Under the pieces are notes generated by a model. The model was not told the origin of the DNA and did not search any database. It saw only the letters and a list, made by a program, of their open reading frames with translations. The position numbers were made by a program, and so were the translations under genes. A DNA stretch of 64,000 bases, taken from positions 186,001 through 250,000 of the forward strand of contig NZ_CP123584.1 in NCBI RefSeq assembly GCF_045277565.1, read 5' to 3'. Numbering within the stretch: the first letter of the stretch is position 1; every line of letters starts with the position of its first letter. Source of the stretch: Aliisedimentitalea scapharcae (GTDB lineage: Bacteria; Pseudomonadota; Alphaproteobacteria; Rhodobacterales; Rhodobacteraceae). Of this stretch, positions 35,393-43,826 are shown piece after piece.

Positions 35393-36351
35393 TCGTTTCC
35401 GTTCTGGGATCCGGCGCGTTTGGTACTGCGTTGGCGATTTCTCTGGCGGGGAATGGCCCTGTGACGTTGTGGGGGCGAAATTCGGACCAAATCCGCGCGA
35501 TGCAAGACTCGCGCCAAAATGAAAGCCGCCTGCCCGGTGTGCCTCTGCCCGAGGGCCTCAAGGTCACAAGCGATCTTGCGGATGCGACGCAAAGTCAGAC
35601 GCTGTTGTTGGCAGTTCCAATGCAAAAACTGCGCGTGTTACTGTCCGAAAACCACGCCATGTTCAAAGGCAAGACACTGGTCGCCTGCTGCAAGGGGATA
35701 GAGTTGAACACTGGATTGGGTCCAATTGCCGTGATTCGGGAATGCCTTCCTGATGCACAGCCGGCCCTGCTGACCGGTCCCAGCTTTGCCGCTGATATTG
35801 CCCGTGGGTTGCCAACTGCGCTCACCCTGGCTTGCTGTGACGAAGCATTGGGACGGGACCTGCAACAGGCTCTAACAACGGCAAATATACGGCTTTATCG
35901 CACCCAGGACACGGTTGGTGCCGAATTGGGCGGTGCTTTGAAGAACGTAATGGCCATCGCCTGTGGTGCTGTAATTGGGGCCGGTATGGGCGACAGCGCC
36001 CGTGCTGCATTGATGACCCGTGGCTACGCCGAAATGCAGCGCATGGCGTTGGCCTGTGGTGCCCAGCCTGAAACATTGGCTGGCCTATCAGGCTTTGGCG
36101 ATTTAACCCTGACGTGCTCATCCGAGCTGTCACGCAATTATCAACTGGGTCTGTCCATCGGGCACGGACGGGCATTTGATCCCTCCGTCACAGTCGAAGG
36201 GGCCGCCACTGCCCGCGCCGTAGACGCCAAGGCCCGCGCCATGCTTCTCGATATGCCAATCACGCATACGGTGGTGGGCTTACTCGATCACAGCTTGACC
36301 ATAGCACAGGCCACCGCTCAACTGTTGGCCAGACCACTAAAAGAGGAATGA
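35389..36351 (+). CDS. gpsA: Glycerol-3-phosphate dehydrogenase [NAD(P)+]
   Basis: GpsA reduces dihydroxyacetone phosphate to sn-glycerol-3-phosphate for phospholipid synthesis. This 320-residue protein has the Rossmann motif VLGSGAFGTALA at residues 5-16. The catalytic lysine region GAELGGALKNVMAIACG follows near residue 180, then SRNYQLG and the late VEGAATARAV stretch. The reading frame extends further upstream within tsaD, but the start at 35389, overlapping the tsaD stop by four bases, gives the normal family length. It is coupled to tsaD and followed after one base by a YciI-like gene. Confidence 0.95.
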   Translation: MIVSVLGSGAFGTALAISLAGNGPVTLWGRNSDQIRAMQDSRQNESRLPGVPLPEGLKVTSDLADATQSQTLLLAVPMQKLRVLLSENHAMFKGKTLVACCKGIELNTGLGPIAVIRECLPDAQPALLTGPSFAADIARGLPTALTLACCDEALGRDLQQALTTANIRLYRTQDTVGAELGGALKNVMAIACGAVIGAGMGDSARAALMTRGYAEMQRMALACGAQPETLAGLSGFGDLTLTCSSELSRNYQLGLSIGHGRAFDPSVTVEGAATARAVDAKARAMLLDMPITHTVVGLLDHSLTIAQATAQLLARPLKEE

Positions 36352-36352
36352 C

Positions 36353-36622
36353 ATGCTGATTGCCCTTATTGCCCGCGATAAAACTGGTGCCCTGCAAACC
36401 CGCGTCGATACCCGCGCGGCCCATCTTGACTACATCAAAGACACTGGCGTTGTGTCTCAGGCTGGCCCCCTTTTGGACGACGACGGCAATATGACCGGTT
36501 CGCTGATCATTCTGGATGTCGAAGACATAGCGGCGGCGCAAAACTGGGCAGATCATGACCCCTATGCCAAGGCAGGCCTGTTCGAGAAAGTAGAACTCAT
36601 CGCCTGGAAGAAGGTGATCTGA
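36353..36622 (+). CDS. YciI family protein
   Basis: This 89-residue protein is a YciI-type ferredoxin-like fold member. A conserved histidine and aspartate (RAAHLDYI, residues 21-28; ADHDPYAKAGL near residue 66) form the presumed active site. YciI-like domains occur in small stand-alone enzymes of uncertain reaction. It lies one base after gpsA and its stop overlaps the EVE-domain gene in TGATG, so it is part of a tsaD-gpsA-yciI-EVE operon. Confidence 0.88.
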   Translation: MLIALIARDKTGALQTRVDTRAAHLDYIKDTGVVSQAGPLLDDDGNMTGSLIILDVEDIAAAQNWADHDPYAKAGLFEKVELIAWKKVI

Positions 36623-37044
36623 TGGCCTATTGGCTGTTCAAATCCGAACCCTCGACCTGGAGCTGGGATGACCAGGTCGCCAAGGGGGACGCGGGAGAAG
36701 AGTGGGATGGCGTCCGGAATTATCAGGCGCGTAACTTTATGCGTGAGATGAAGATTGGCGACCGCGGGTTCTTTTACCATTCACAAAAAGAAAAATCGGT
36801 GGTTGGCATTGTCGAGGTCTGCGCTGGCGCTCACTCAGACAGCACCACCGATGACGACCGGTGGGACTGCGTGGATATCAAGTCGGTCCGCTCCTTTGTC
36901 ACTCCGGTGACGCTGGGCCAGATCAAGATGGAACCACGGTTGGAAGCAATGGTATTGGTTAAGAATTCCCGTCTTTCTGTACAACCTGTAACACGGGACG
37001 AATGGCTGGCCGTTTGCGGAATGGGGCAGACAGACCCCGATTGA
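36622..37044 (+). CDS. EVE domain-containing protein
   Basis: This 140-residue protein is a single EVE (PUA-like) domain. It starts AYWLFKSEPSTWSWDDQ and carries the WDGVRNYQARNFMREM and GDRGFFYHSQ blocks typical of the thymocyte-nuclear-protein-1 group. EVE domains bind modified bases in RNA or DNA. The start overlaps the YciI stop. The gene belongs to the tsaD operon, which fits a link to tRNA or nucleic-acid modification, but no direct role is known. Confidence 0.92.
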   Translation: MAYWLFKSEPSTWSWDDQVAKGDAGEEWDGVRNYQARNFMREMKIGDRGFFYHSQKEKSVVGIVEVCAGAHSDSTTDDDRWDCVDIKSVRSFVTPVTLGQIKMEPRLEAMVLVKNSRLSVQPVTRDEWLAVCGMGQTDPD

Positions 37045-37091
37045 TCGACCACACTTGGCCCAACTGGATTGTAACTCAGAAGGGAGCAGCT

Positions 37092-37487
37092 ATGGAGTTC
37101 GTCAGTGTCATCGCCGCAGCAGCGGCTGGGTTTGCTTTGGGCGCGGTCTGGTACGGCGTATTGGCCGACCAATGGATGCAAGCCGCAAACATTCCTCGCG
37201 GGGAAGACGGCAAACCCGAAGGCGGTCAAAGCCCGTCTCTCTTTGCCGCCACATTTGCATTGCAACTGATTGTAGCAGGCATGATGCGCCATGTATTTGC
37301 ATTGGCGGGAATTGACGAGCTTGCCAAGGGGCTGGTTGCCGGGCTGGGTGTTGGCCTGTTCTTCATCAGCCCGTGGATTGCGATCAACAACCTTTACGCA
37401 GGCCGCCCTGCCCGGCTTAGTTTGATTGACGGCGGCTATGCCACACTGGCCTGCGGGGCAATTGGCCTGGTTTTGTCTCTGTTTTGA
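37092..37487 (+). CDS. DUF1761 family membrane protein
   Basis: This 131-residue protein has four predicted membrane helices (about residues 5-25, 50-72, 78-100 and 108-130), with the AAAGFALGAVWYG opening typical of DUF1761. The start at 37092 follows AAGGGAGCAGCT; the frame extends upstream over the EVE gene but without a ribosome site. It is 47 bases behind the EVE gene. The function is unknown. Confidence 0.85.
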   Translation: MEFVSVIAAAAAGFALGAVWYGVLADQWMQAANIPRGEDGKPEGGQSPSLFAATFALQLIVAGMMRHVFALAGIDELAKGLVAGLGVGLFFISPWIAINNLYAGRPARLSLIDGGYATLACGAIGLVLSLF

Positions 37488-37939
37488 ACCCACCTGAGCA
37501 GACGATACCCTTTCGGGCAGGAAGCTTGGTAGCACCCAGTTACCCGGTGTTAGTGATTTCTCTGCTCATGGATCTGCCCATGGAAATATCGAACCGTTTC
37601 TGGAGCGCGCAAAGAGGTTTCCAAGCAGGAAAACTGTCAGGCACCCATCTGTTTTACCACCGGTGGAACATCAAAACGGTGCACGGACATCACCTGTCCG
37701 CGCACCGTATCATCTGGAAAAACCGGGGAAGAGGCCTGTAAACACCGGCTCCTTCCCCTTCACCCCGCGTGTATCCTACTCACCACACGCGTATCGAAAA
37801 CTCAGGTCCCGGCCATCCTGGCCATATAGTGACCCTAGGTGCTTTCCATCTTTTCAGCAAACCCAAAGCTCTGACAATACAGCTAAAATGCGAAACGCCC
37901 GCTCGAGCGGGCGTTCGATTGGTTCACAGAGCTGGTCAG
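37488..37939. other. Structured intergenic region with several stem-loops
   Basis: These 452 bases hold no supported gene. Strong inverted repeats follow one another: CCACCGGTGG (37657-37666), a 14-bp stem with one mismatch (37676-37708), an imperfect 12-bp stem GGGGAAGAGGCC...GGCTCCTTCCCC at about 37728-37760, CGCGTGT...ACACGCG at about 37767-37790, GGCCA-TCC-TGGCC near 37811-37823, and the 22-base palindrome at 37894-37915. Read on the minus strand the second and third are followed by TTTT and TTTTT. They may be stacked terminators of the minus-strand DUF2853 gene or a structured RNA. Confidence 0.5.
37894..37915 (-). terminator. Terminator-like palindrome after the DUF2853 gene
   Basis: AACGCCCGCTC and GAGCGGGCGTT form a perfect 22-base palindrome 24 bases past the DUF2853 stop. 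On the minus strand it is followed by TTTCGCATTTTAG, a weak T-tract. It is the first hairpin of the structured region beyond. Confidence 0.6.
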
Positions 37940-38281
37940 TTAGCTATACGCTGCTTCCTTGCCGAAATGCTTGGTCAGCATGTAATAGACCACTGCGCGG
38001 TATTTGTTCCGGTTCGAGCGACCATACGTGTCCAGAACCGAATTGATGCCTTCCATCAACTCGGGGCTGTCTGCCAATCCCAGCTTCTTGATCAGAAAGT
38101 TGTTTTTTACGGTTTCCAACTCACTGTCCTGTGTTGCCGCAACGGTTGAAGCATCCGCATCATAAATGGATGGGCCGCACCCGATCGTGACCTTGGTCAG
38201 CAGATCCATATCGGGATCCATCCCGCATTTGTTTTTCAGATCATCTGCGTATTGAGCGATCAGGTCGTCGCGTTTTCCCAT
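37940..38281 (-). CDS. DUF2853 family protein
   Basis: This 113-residue protein is a DUF2853 family member. It is all-helical by appearance, with MGKRDDLIAQYADDLK at the start, the GPSIYDADASTVA block and the C-terminal YRAVVYYMLTKHF. The ATG at 38281 with GGGAGAAATGTG upstream is used; a GTG one codon earlier is possible. The function is unknown. It stands alone, followed by several hairpins. Confidence 0.85.
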   Translation of the reverse strand: MGKRDDLIAQYADDLKNKCGMDPDMDLLTKVTIGCGPSIYDADASTVAATQDSELETVKNNFLIKKLGLADSPELMEGINSVLDTYGRSNRNKYRAVVYYMLTKHFGKEAAYS

Positions 38282-38418
38282 CACATTTCTCCCGGGGCTG
38301 TTCAGGCCGGATTGACCTGAACAAAACGTTAGTTCGAAATGGGGCGGTTACAAACAGGAAAAATCAGGCTCTTTTCCCCGTAGTTGCACATTCACATCCA
38401 TCCGACTGCTTAATCTGT

Positions 38419-39219
38419 CTATTTCGGAAAAAGAAATGTCAGGACAAGACGAGCTCCCCAACCGTCAGGACCGTTTGTTGTACTGTCCGCCCAGTAACGG
38501 ACACCGGCCCCTATGCTGACGGGTTGGTCACCGATATTAACCAGCTTGGTCACCACAAAATTTACTGGCAACGCTGTATCTTTGCGTATCCAATCGTAAG
38601 TCGTTTCGCTGTTCAGCGTAAATGTCCAGGCGTCCGGTGTGGTATAACTGAGAAACGGCTGCACAAATGTCGTGCTAATGTCAGTCGATCCAGAGCCTTT
38701 GCCAACGTCCCACAAATGGTTGGCCAGACCGCCATAGGTCCACGGCCCGGATTGCTTCAGCACCACGCCCGTAATACCAGCAGCAAACTGATCGGCGCCC
38801 AGTGTATTACCTCCCGTCGGCAGAAGGAAAGCCGGTCCGACCCCCCAGATTAGGCCGCCTTTTGTGGGTTGCTTTGGGGAAAGGAATAAACTTTGAACAA
38901 TGTCTCCGATCCCATTCTGCGACGTCCCAGGCACAAAATCCTGTTGATCAATCAAGGGGATGATGGTGCGGCTGATCAAATTCCAGTTATCACCCAACGA
39001 GATCGGGACCACCGGTTGCAGGTTCATAAAGGTCCGCTTGCCAGATCCTGATGGCCCATATCCGCTGTCATAATTGAATTGGAATGGCACACTGATCAAA
39101 GACGCCACCGGGTTTGACAGCTCCTTGGCCAAATCCGCATTCTCTTGCGCTTTTACCACGCACGGCGTTATCGCTGCACACCAAGCCAGCGCCAAAGACA
39201 ACAGAATCCGAACTCTCAC
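38419..39219 (-). CDS. Putative outer-membrane beta-barrel protein (phenol MetA-pathway/transporter-like family)
   Basis: This 266-residue protein starts with a signal peptide (LLSLALAWCAAITPCVVKA, then QENADL). It continues as alternating amphipathic strands with glycine-rich turns (GVGPAFLLPTGGNTLGADQFAAG) and ends in a strand with a near-terminal aromatic residue (LVLTFLFPK), as in beta-barrel outer-membrane proteins. The pattern fits the MetA-pathway/transporter family of small barrels. The start is GTG with GGGAG upstream. It stands alone between DUF2853 and ahcY. No substrate can be assigned. Confidence 0.7.
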   Translation of the reverse strand: MRVRILLSLALAWCAAITPCVVKAQENADLAKELSNPVASLISVPFQFNYDSGYGPSGSGKRTFMNLQPVVPISLGDNWNLISRTIIPLIDQQDFVPGTSQNGIGDIVQSLFLSPKQPTKGGLIWGVGPAFLLPTGGNTLGADQFAAGITGVVLKQSGPWTYGGLANHLWDVGKGSGSTDISTTFVQPFLSYTTPDAWTFTLNSETTYDWIRKDTALPVNFVVTKLVNIGDQPVSIGAGVRYWADSTTNGPDGWGARLVLTFLFPK

Positions 39220-39276
39220 AGGAACTACTCCCAGACTGAAACAAGTATTTTGAAATCGGTCCTATCTAAAAGTGGA

Positions 39277-39317
39277 AAACAAAAATAAACAAGCCGCCAT
39301 GGAACCCATGACGGCTT
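39277..39317 (-). terminator. Intrinsic terminator of ahcY
   Basis: CAAGCCGCCATG and CATGACGGCTTG pair over 12 bp with one mismatch (39289-39317). On the minus strand a TTTATTTTTG tract follows. It lies 28 bases past the ahcY stop. Confidence 0.85.
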
Positions 39318-39344
39318 GCGACTTTACGTATTTTCCGAAAGCTA

Positions 39345-40733
39345 TCAGTAACGATAGTGTTCCGGCTTGAACGGGCCATCCGGGCTCACGCCGATATATG
39401 AGGCCTGATCGGCATCAAGTTTCGACAGCTTCACGCCAATCCGATCCAGATGCAGTCGGGCGACTTTTTCGTCCAAGTGCTTGGGCAGGATATAAACGTC
39501 GTTGTTGTATTCGTCACCTTTGGTGAACAGTTCGATCTGCGCCAGCACCTGGTTTGTGAACGATGCCGACATAACGAACGACGGGTGGCCGGTGGCGTTA
39601 CCCAGGTTCAGCAAGCGGCCTTCGGACAGCAGGATCAGACGGTTGCCCGAAGGCATCTCGATCATGTCCACCTGTTCCTTGATGTTGGTCCACTTGTGGT
39701 TCTTCAGAGCGGCAACCTGAATTTCGTTATCAAAGTGGCCGATGTTGCCAACGATGGCCATGTCCTTCATCTCGCGCATATGTTCGATGCGGATCACGTC
39801 CTTGTTGCCCGTGGTGGTGATAAAGATATCGGCGGTTGCGACTTCATCTTCCAGAAGGGTGACTTCAAACCCGTCCATGGCAGCCTGCAGGGCACAGATC
39901 GGGTCAACTTCGGTGACTTTCACGCGGGCACCCGCACCACGCAGAGAAGCGGCCGAACCTTTGCCGACATCGCCGTAACCACAGACAACTGCGACCTTAC
40001 CGGCCATCATGGTGTCGGTGGCGCGGCGGATGCCGTCGACCAGCGATTCCTTGCAGCCGTATTTGTTGTCGAACTTCGATTTGGTGACCGAGTCGTTGAC
40101 GTTGATCGCCGGGAACGGCAGGTGACCGTCCTTGACCAGTTGATACAAGCGATTCACGCCGGTGGTGGTCTCTTCGGAAACGCCTTGGATCTGGTCGCGC
40201 ATCTTGGTGAACCAGCCCGGCGAGGCCGCCATGCGTTTTGCGATCTGCACCTTGATCACTTCTTCTTCTTCCGAGGTCGGAACCGCGATGATCTCTTCGC
40301 CGGCTTCGGCGCGCGCACCCAGCAGAATGTACAGCGTCGCGTCGCCGCCATCATCCAGGATCATGTTCGGGCCGTCAGCGAACATAAAGGACTTGTCCAG
40401 ATAGTCCCAATGCTCCTCCAGAGTTTGACCTTTGATGGCGAAAACCGGAATGTCTGCCGCTGCGATCGCAGCCGCGGCGTGGTCTTGTGTCGAGAAGATG
40501 TTGCACGATGCCCAGCGCACATCCGCACCCAGAGCAACCAACGTTTCAATCAGAACCGCAGTCTGGATGGTCATGTGCAGCGATCCGACGATCCGCGCGC
40601 CTTGCAGTGGCTTGCTTTCACCGTATTCCGAACGTAGGGACATCAGCCCCGGCATTTCGGTCTCTGCAATATCCAATTCCTTGCGGCCGAACTCGGCCAG
40701 CGAAATGTCCTTGACGATATAATCCCCGGCCAT
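39345..40733 (-). CDS. ahcY: Adenosylhomocysteinase
   Basis: AhcY hydrolyses S-adenosylhomocysteine to homocysteine and adenosine, removing the inhibitor of methyl transfer and closing the methyl cycle. This 462-residue protein has the family blocks ADVRWASCNIFSTQDHAAAA, NDSVTKSKFDNKYGC and the NAD-binding VVCGYGDVGKGSA, and ends with the typical PFKPEHYRY. The start at 40733 has ACGGAG upstream; the frame runs further up but without support. It is a single-gene unit ended by a strong terminator. No SAH riboswitch signature was found in the leader. Confidence 0.96.
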   Translation of the reverse strand: MAGDYIVKDISLAEFGRKELDIAETEMPGLMSLRSEYGESKPLQGARIVGSLHMTIQTAVLIETLVALGADVRWASCNIFSTQDHAAAAIAAADIPVFAIKGQTLEEHWDYLDKSFMFADGPNMILDDGGDATLYILLGARAEAGEEIIAVPTSEEEEVIKVQIAKRMAASPGWFTKMRDQIQGVSEETTTGVNRLYQLVKDGHLPFPAINVNDSVTKSKFDNKYGCKESLVDGIRRATDTMMAGKVAVVCGYGDVGKGSAASLRGAGARVKVTEVDPICALQAAMDGFEVTLLEDEVATADIFITTTGNKDVIRIEHMREMKDMAIVGNIGHFDNEIQVAALKNHKWTNIKEQVDMIEMPSGNRLILLSEGRLLNLGNATGHPSFVMSASFTNQVLAQIELFTKGDEYNNDVYILPKHLDEKVARLHLDRIGVKLSKLDADQASYIGVSPDGPFKPEHYRY

Positions 40734-40854
40734 GGTCAGCTCCGTTCCGGTTAAAGGGTCAGTTTCGCTGCCCCCTAGCACTCCTAGGCAAAAGAGGCAA
40801 CAAAGTAGACCCGCAGACCCGGTATGACCGGCAAGACCCTGCGTCAGCCATTTA

Positions 40855-41169
40855 TCAACTGGCGGTATCGTTGGTGATTTCGATGGGTGTGGCTTTGAAA
40901 AAATCGGTACCGGCCGCCATCACACAGCTGATCCCGTTTGCATTGGTCATCAGGACCGTGAACGTACCGGTTTCGTCCGAGGACCAGATTTCTAGAACAG
41001 AATGCGTATTGCCGCCGGTTTGCAAACCCCCGACGGTCAGTTGCTCGGCAAATTTGGATTGCAACCGCTCGACAACGGTGTCGCGCAGCGCGCAATTCGC
41101 GGCAAATGCAGGGGGGGCCAATGCGGCCATTCCAAAGGTTAGGGATAGTGCCAACAAACGCTTGAACAT
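40855..41169 (-). CDS. Small secreted protein of unknown function
   Basis: This 104-residue protein starts with a signal peptide (FKRLLALSLTFGMAALAPPAFA, likely cut before ANCAL). The mature part of about 83 residues has two cysteines (NCALRD and GISCVMAA) that could form a disulfide in the periplasm, and an alpha-beta pattern. AAGGAGAACGTC precedes the start; a longer frame to 41211 has no ribosome site. It lies 121 bases upstream of ahcY on the same strand. I do not recognise a family. Confidence 0.72.
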   Translation of the reverse strand: MFKRLLALSLTFGMAALAPPAFAANCALRDTVVERLQSKFAEQLTVGGLQTGGNTHSVLEIWSSDETGTFTVLMTNANGISCVMAAGTDFFKATPIEITNDTAS

Positions 41170-41376
41170 GACGTTCTCCTTCACATAGTGGTTGCTATCT
41201 GAGGAGGGCACGCCCGGGAGGAAGACACGCCCCCCTCGTTCTTGATATCATGATCGGTGGCCCGGATTTCAAACCACGGGTCCTCAAGAAAAGTTGGCAG
41301 CATGTGATCGGATACGGTTTTCAGACTGCGCCGAAATTGTGGCAAAACCAAGGCAACGAGCAAAAGGTGTACCAAA

Positions 41377-41973
41377 ATGGCAACAAAACCCAGAGCTTGG
41401 CAACGTATGTTGTCCGGTCGCAGATTGGACCTTCTTGACCCTACACCAGTCGATATCGAGATCGAAGATATCGCCCATGGGTTGGCGTTTGTTGCGCGTT
41501 GGAATGGTCAGACTCAGGGCGATTTCGCCTATTCCGTGGCTGAACATTCTTTGTTGGTTGAAACGCTATTTTGTCGGCTAAACCCCAAAGCCCCGGCAAA
41601 GTGGCGACTGGCGGCCCTGCTGCACGATGCTCCGGAATATGTGATCGGAGACATGATCTCCCCGGTGAAAGCATCCGTGGGCCCAGCCTACGAAGAGCTG
41701 GATACACGATTGACCGCAGCCATTCACATCCGGTTCGGCCTACCCGCTGCGTTGCCGGTTAGCATCAAGAAGCAGATCAAAAAGGCCGACCGCATCAGCG
41801 CCTGGATGGAAGCCGTGCAAATTGCCGGTTTCACCAAAACCGAAGCCAACAAATTTTTTGGTCGCCCAGATACTGACCTTATCAACGATCTGAACATCAC
41901 GTTGCGTCCTCCGGTCGAGGCACGCAACGCCTATACTGCACGTCATCAACAGCTTCTTGAAGCGTTGGATTGA
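41377..41973 (+). CDS. HD-domain phosphohydrolase (YfbR-like)
   Basis: This 198-residue protein is an HD hydrolase of the YfbR-like 5'-nucleotidase type. The metal-binding set is seen as VAEHSLLVE (His), LAALLHDAPEYV (His-Asp) and KKADRISAW (Asp). YfbR removes phosphate from deoxynucleoside monophosphates. No clear ribosome site precedes the ATG. It runs convergent to the GT61 gene, whose stop lies 7 bases beyond its own. Family membership is clear, the precise substrate is not. Confidence 0.85.
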   Translation: MATKPRAWQRMLSGRRLDLLDPTPVDIEIEDIAHGLAFVARWNGQTQGDFAYSVAEHSLLVETLFCRLNPKAPAKWRLAALLHDAPEYVIGDMISPVKASVGPAYEELDTRLTAAIHIRFGLPAALPVSIKKQIKKADRISAWMEAVQIAGFTKTEANKFFGRPDTDLINDLNITLRPPVEARNAYTARHQQLLEALD

Positions 41974-41980
41974 TTGGCCA

Positions 41981-43180
41981 TCAGGCTTTCTGGGAGTCGG
42001 ATTGCGCCTGCTGCGCACGCCGTTGACGGCGCTCCTGTCGGATCTGGCGAATCCGCCGCTGGACAAACACTGGGGATTCGACAAACCGATCGTTGCCACC
42101 CAACCCTTTGTCTTCGAGTGCCTGTTTGCGGTCCTCATCGGACAAAGCAGTCCAATGGGATCCATCCTGGATGAACCCGTATTTCTGTAGCGCTGGACCG
42201 ATAACAGAGTGGTCCAATTCACCAAAACTGAGCCGACTTGATTTACGTTTGTTTGTTGGTACCCATTCTGTCCGCAAGGCTCCGATGACCAGCGGTTTGC
42301 TACCGCAAAACTGACTGACGTTCCTTGCCAGCAAATTATCCACGCCTGATTGACGGCGCAGGATCATGGCCACAGGCTGATCCGGTCGCCCCACCATTGC
42401 GAACAGGTGCAAGGCAGATCCATCAGCGGCGATGACTTTCCTGGCGGCTTTGTAATGCGCCAGTTGAACCGTCAGGCTGTGCTTTTCAGGGTAAAAGATT
42501 TCGTACCCTTCGGCCCGCAGATAATCCTCCATCCGCTCTTCACCCAGCATGCCACCTTTGGCCAACCCCAGCTTGGACCGTGAGATGTAGATCTTTTCCG
42601 GCCCATCGGGTTCGACGTCACGTGCGAAACGAGAATGGATGGCATCCCTATATTTCTGTGTACCCGCCGTTATCAATCCCAGACCAAATCCCTGACCTGG
42701 GACGACCAGCTCTTCGACCTGCATTGGCTGGGCCGTTACCCGAACTGGAAGATCGGGCTGCATCAGGGACATGTATTCGCGATGAAAACCACGCACCTCT
42801 TCACCGACACGCGGGCGTTTCGGAATGAACAGGATACCATCAAAAGGCGTGTCCATTTCAGCCAATGGCCAGATCCGTGACGCGCTTTCCACCAGAAAAT
42901 GCCCGAAATGCGCCCACAGCACCCCGCCCCACAGCCATCGCCCCGGCAGAGTTTCCGCAATGGCATCAGGCATTGCCGGCTGGGTGGTGATGGGTCGGTA
43001 TTTGCGCCACAGCGCACCCTCAGGACAATACGTTCCATCGGAATGCAGAATGCCGGCCTCTTGTACAAAGCTACTTTCGATCGGAGGTACGACGATAGCA
43101 TTGCGCAACGTCGTCAGGCTCTCTGACCATCCGCCTTCTGGCAATGGCTGATGGTCAGGACCGAATTCGGGCTGGGTCAT
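41981..43180 (-). CDS. Glycosyltransferase family 61-like protein
   Basis: This 399-residue protein shows the GT61 (DUF563) pattern: WAHFGHFLVESASR near residue 90, EKIYISRSKLG near 195 and VIAADGSALHLFAMV near 245. GT61 enzymes transfer sugars such as xylose or GlcNAc; in bacteria they occur in surface polysaccharide synthesis. The C-terminal 40 residues are highly basic and glutamine-rich. GAGG precedes the start. It lies 10 bases behind regA on the same strand, where photosynthetic Rhodobacter species have hvrA, so it may be co-transcribed with senC-regA. Confidence 0.82.
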   Translation of the reverse strand: MTQPEFGPDHQPLPEGGWSESLTTLRNAIVVPPIESSFVQEAGILHSDGTYCPEGALWRKYRPITTQPAMPDAIAETLPGRWLWGGVLWAHFGHFLVESASRIWPLAEMDTPFDGILFIPKRPRVGEEVRGFHREYMSLMQPDLPVRVTAQPMQVEELVVPGQGFGLGLITAGTQKYRDAIHSRFARDVEPDGPEKIYISRSKLGLAKGGMLGEERMEDYLRAEGYEIFYPEKHSLTVQLAHYKAARKVIAADGSALHLFAMVGRPDQPVAMILRRQSGVDNLLARNVSQFCGSKPLVIGALRTEWVPTNKRKSSRLSFGELDHSVIGPALQKYGFIQDGSHWTALSDEDRKQALEDKGLGGNDRFVESPVFVQRRIRQIRQERRQRRAQQAQSDSQKA

Positions 43181-43190
43181 CTAGCGAACC

Positions 43191-43745
43191 TCAGCGTGGG
43201 CTTCGCTTGGCAAGGATCCGTTGCAGCGTCCGCCGGTGCATATTCAACCGTCGGGCAGTTTCCGAAACATTCCGGTCGCACAACTCATAAACGCGCTGAA
43301 TATGTTCCCAGCGGACGCGATCTGCGCTCATCGGGTTTTCTGGCGGAGGCGGCAGCTCATCTTCGCGGGTCAGCAGTGCATTGGTGATATCTGTCGCATC
43401 GGCGGGTTTGGACAAATAGTCTGTCGCACCAATTTTGACCGCAGCCACCGCGGTTGCGATCGCACCATATCCGGTCAACACAACAACCCGGCTATCGGGG
43501 CGTTTTTCCCGCAACACTTCGACAACATCGAGCCCGTTTCCGTCCTCGAGCCGCAGATCCACAACGGCATAGGCCGGTGGACGCGCGGTGGCAATGGCGC
43601 GCCCGGCAGCGACAGATCCCGCTGTTTCCACTTCGAAACCACGTTTTTCCATGGCCTTGGCAAGGCGTCTCAGGAAGGGTTCGTCATCATCGACCAACAA
43701 TAATGACCTATCAGGTCCAATCTCCTGCTGGGCGCCTTCGACCAT
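43191..43745 (-). CDS. regA: Redox response regulator RegA/PrrA/ActR
   Basis: This 184-residue response regulator has a receiver domain with phospho-acceptor Asp63 (VVDLRLEDG) and acidic pocket Asp19-Asp20-Asp21. Its C-terminal Fis-type helix-turn-helix (SETARRLNMHRRTLQRIL) is the invariant hallmark of RegA/PrrA/ActR. It is phosphorylated by RegB and controls respiration, carbon and nitrogen fixation and, where present, photosynthesis in response to redox state. The start at 43745 has GGAGGAC 8 bases upstream and gives the usual length; a start ten codons earlier is unsupported. It lies behind senC and opposite regB, the standard arrangement. Confidence 0.96.
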   Translation of the reverse strand: MVEGAQQEIGPDRSLLLVDDDEPFLRRLAKAMEKRGFEVETAGSVAAGRAIATARPPAYAVVDLRLEDGNGLDVVEVLREKRPDSRVVVLTGYGAIATAVAAVKIGATDYLSKPADATDITNALLTREDELPPPPENPMSADRVRWEHIQRVYELCDRNVSETARRLNMHRRTLQRILAKRSPR

Positions 43746-43826
43746 GTTTGTGTCCTCCGCAGCGAATTTATTCATCTATTGTGACGAATATGACGGGCGC
43801 AGAGTCAAAGGTCAAACACTGCGCCA

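Noticed and set aside
37650..37800. 4.5S/SRP RNA or 6S RNA
   Set aside because: The diagnostic SRP tetraloop region and asymmetric loop are absent, and a 6S-like open central bubble is not evident.
39450..40637. A 395-codon open frame on the plus strand
   Set aside because: It lies fully antisense to ahcY, has no protein-family features and is rich in His, Gln and Arg as expected for a shadow frame of GC-rich coding DNA.
40734..40854. SAH or SAM riboswitch upstream of ahcY
   Set aside because: The leader lacks the conserved core sequences of the SAH, SAM-II and SAM/SAH classes that I could look for by eye.
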